Source of the DNA: Caldilineaceae bacterium
GTDB taxonomy: Bacteria > Chloroflexota > Anaerolineae > Caldilineales > Caldilineaceae
Direction of reading: 5' to 3'
Length of the DNA: 13,625 nucleotides
NCBI GenBank assembly: GCA_024643705.1
Contig: JAHEML010000020.1
Span: forward strand, 1-13,625
In this document: positions 13,011 through 13,625 of the stretch, piece by piece
Numbering within the stretch: the stretch's first letter is position 1
How the letters are laid out: every line of letters begins with the position of its first letter
The notes under the pieces: model-generated
The model's input: the letters and a program-made list of their open reading frames with translations, nothing else
Databases searched by the model: none
What the model was told of the DNA's origin: nothing
Made by a program: the position numbers and the translations under genes

Positions 13011-13044
13011 TCTTTGCGTCTCTGCTTCTTTGCATCTTTGCGTT
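13011..13044. repeat. GCAAAG-type repeat arm upstream of the GxxExxY gene
   Basis: On the minus strand this reads AACGCAAAGATGCAAAGAAG followed by CAGAGACGCAAAGA. It is in inverted orientation to the copies at 12328-12622 and sits in the 94-base gap between the Nudix stop (13064) and the GxxExxY start. Confidence 0.8.
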
Positions 13045-13063
13045 GAGTTCTGGTGTTTCGACC

Positions 13064-13625
13064 TCAACCTTCTTCTGGGAAGAAAAACTCGTGAGTGGTC
13101 GGTTCGCTGTAGCCATCTACCCAGACCGATGGGATACCCGGATTTGCCAGGGCGGCGCGCACGATGCGCCGGTTGAAGAGACCTACCAGTTCGCTTTCCA
13201 GATAGTCGGCCACAGGCATCCAAAAACATTCTTCGATTTCGTGGGTGTCCATCACAATCGTTTCGCTGAGGGGCGAAAGACGGCAGACAAAATAGATGTC
13301 GGATTTGCCGTAGCGGTAGCCATGCCAGTGGCGGAAACAGGCCAATGCCTCAAATTTGGCCTCCACACCCGTCTCCTCCCGCACCTCCCGGATCACCCCA
13401 TCCACAATGTGCTCGCCAGGATGGAGTGCACCGCCGGGCAATTTGTAATAAGGTCGGTTGCCCCGCCGGAAGCGCTCGCAAACGACCAAAACTTCCTGGC
13501 GGCTGTTGATGACCACCCCACCAGCACCAATGTAGTGGGTGGCATAGTAGGGGATCAGCGCTCCTTCCACCAGACGCAGAGTCAGCATCAGATAGGCATC
13601 CTGGGTGTGATGGAAGCCAAAGCCC
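13064..13625 (-). CDS. Nudix hydrolase, NUDT6-like N-terminal motif (5' end beyond window)
   Basis: The Nudix box is complete: GGALHPGEHIVDGVI followed by REVREETGV fits G-x5-E-x7-REUXEE-x-GU, the Mg-binding site that cleaves nucleoside diphosphates linked to another group. An internal ATG at 13588 gives 174 residues, but the frame stays open to the window edge and the extra codons read GFGFHHTQDAYLMLTLRL. The FHH-x5-Y-x-MLT pattern directly before the Nudix domain is familiar from NUDT6-like proteins in eukaryotes and bacteria, so the true start lies outside the window. Substrates of this group are poorly known; ADP-ribose, NADH or nucleotide sugars are options. A GCAAAG repeat follows 19 bases after its stop, so it is probably not cotranscribed with the metabolic block. 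Confidence 0.9.
   Translation of the reverse strand, partial: GFGFHHTQDAYLMLTLRLVEGALIPYYATHYIGAGGVVINSRQEVLVVCERFRRGNRPYYKLPGGALHPGEHIVDGVIREVREETGVEAKFEALACFRHWHGYRYGKSDIYFVCRLSPLSETIVMDTHEIEECFWMPVADYLESELVGLFNRRIVRAALANPGIPSVWVDGYSEPTTHEFFFPEEG

Larger units (their letters stand above)
12544..13044 (-). mobile_element. Candidate small mobile element: GxxExxY gene between inverted GCAAAG repeats
   Basis: The left end has AACGCAAAGTCGCAGAGAAG (from 12544) and the right end (reading inward from 13044 on the minus strand) has AACGCAAAGATGCAAAGAAG, so similar repeats face each other around the gene at 12583-12969. The outer AACGCAAAG words are the same as in the gene-free hairpin at 10236-10304. 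No transposase is seen and target-site duplications are not clear. This is a proposal from the pattern, not a known element. Confidence 0.4.

Noticed and set aside
12957..13229. Minus-strand frame of 90 codons overlapping the Nudix and GxxExxY genes
   Set aside because: It reads the Nudix gene and the GCAAAG repeat in another frame; Arg-rich and without motifs.

Overview
The window looks like a chromosomal piece from a GC-rich environmental bacterium. The mix is reminiscent of Chloroflexota such as Caldilineales: LVIVD beta-propeller repeats, two phytanoyl-CoA-dioxygenase-like (PhyH) enzymes, an HpaI-type aldolase, an Ldh-family oxidoreductase, and many short palindromic repeats between genes. 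This placement is by gene content only and is tentative; no rRNA or other marker gene is present.

Layout. The 3' end of an LVIVD-repeat protein runs on the plus strand (1-534) and meets a minus-strand block that fills the rest of the window. In transcription order (right to left) the block holds: a Nudix hydrolase (cut by the right edge), a GxxExxY protein, an SDR oxidoreductase, an AllD/malate-lactate-type (Ldh family) dehydrogenase, the glycolate oxidase Fe-S subunit GlcF, a Cof-type HAD phosphatase, a GNAT acetyltransferase, a PhyH-family enzyme, a 3-hydroxyisobutyrate/L-threonate-type dehydrogenase, an arginase-family protein (ATGA overlap with the previous gene), a second PhyH-family enzyme, a D-2-hydroxyacid dehydrogenase, an HpcH/HpaI aldolase, a VOC/methylmalonyl-CoA-epimerase-like protein and a P1 (DmpA-type) peptidase. 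Most starts have a clear AAGGAG-like ribosome binding site, and several use GTG or TTG.

Function. From the SDR gene to the P1 peptidase the genes read like a catabolic block for small hydroxy- and oxo-acids: four NAD(P)-type dehydrogenases, a GlcF electron-transfer subunit, a pyruvate-forming aldolase, two 2-oxoglutarate/Fe(II) oxygenase-fold proteins, a ureohydrolase-fold protein and an acid-epimerase-like protein. No transporter, regulator or GlcD/GlcE partner lies in the window, so the substrate cannot be named. The AllD-like dehydrogenase plus a ureohydrolase-fold protein leaves ureidoglycolate/glyoxylate chemistry as one option.

Repeats. The most unusual layer is between the genes. Nearly every larger gap in the block carries a palindromic or tandem repeat, several of which overlap a stop codon or ribosome binding site. 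A family built on GCAAAG/GCACAAAG words brackets the GxxExxY gene in inverted orientation, is tandemly repeated three times with an exact 103-base period at its 3' end (each copy carrying the last codons of that gene), and occurs without a gene as compact hairpins at 10236-10304 and, in a variant form, at 4911-4978. This suggests a small mobile or formerly mobile element whose long form carries the nuclease-fold GxxExxY gene and whose short forms are MITE-like hairpins. A second notable point is the H-x-G motif, in place of H-x-D, in the PhyH protein at 6847-7590.
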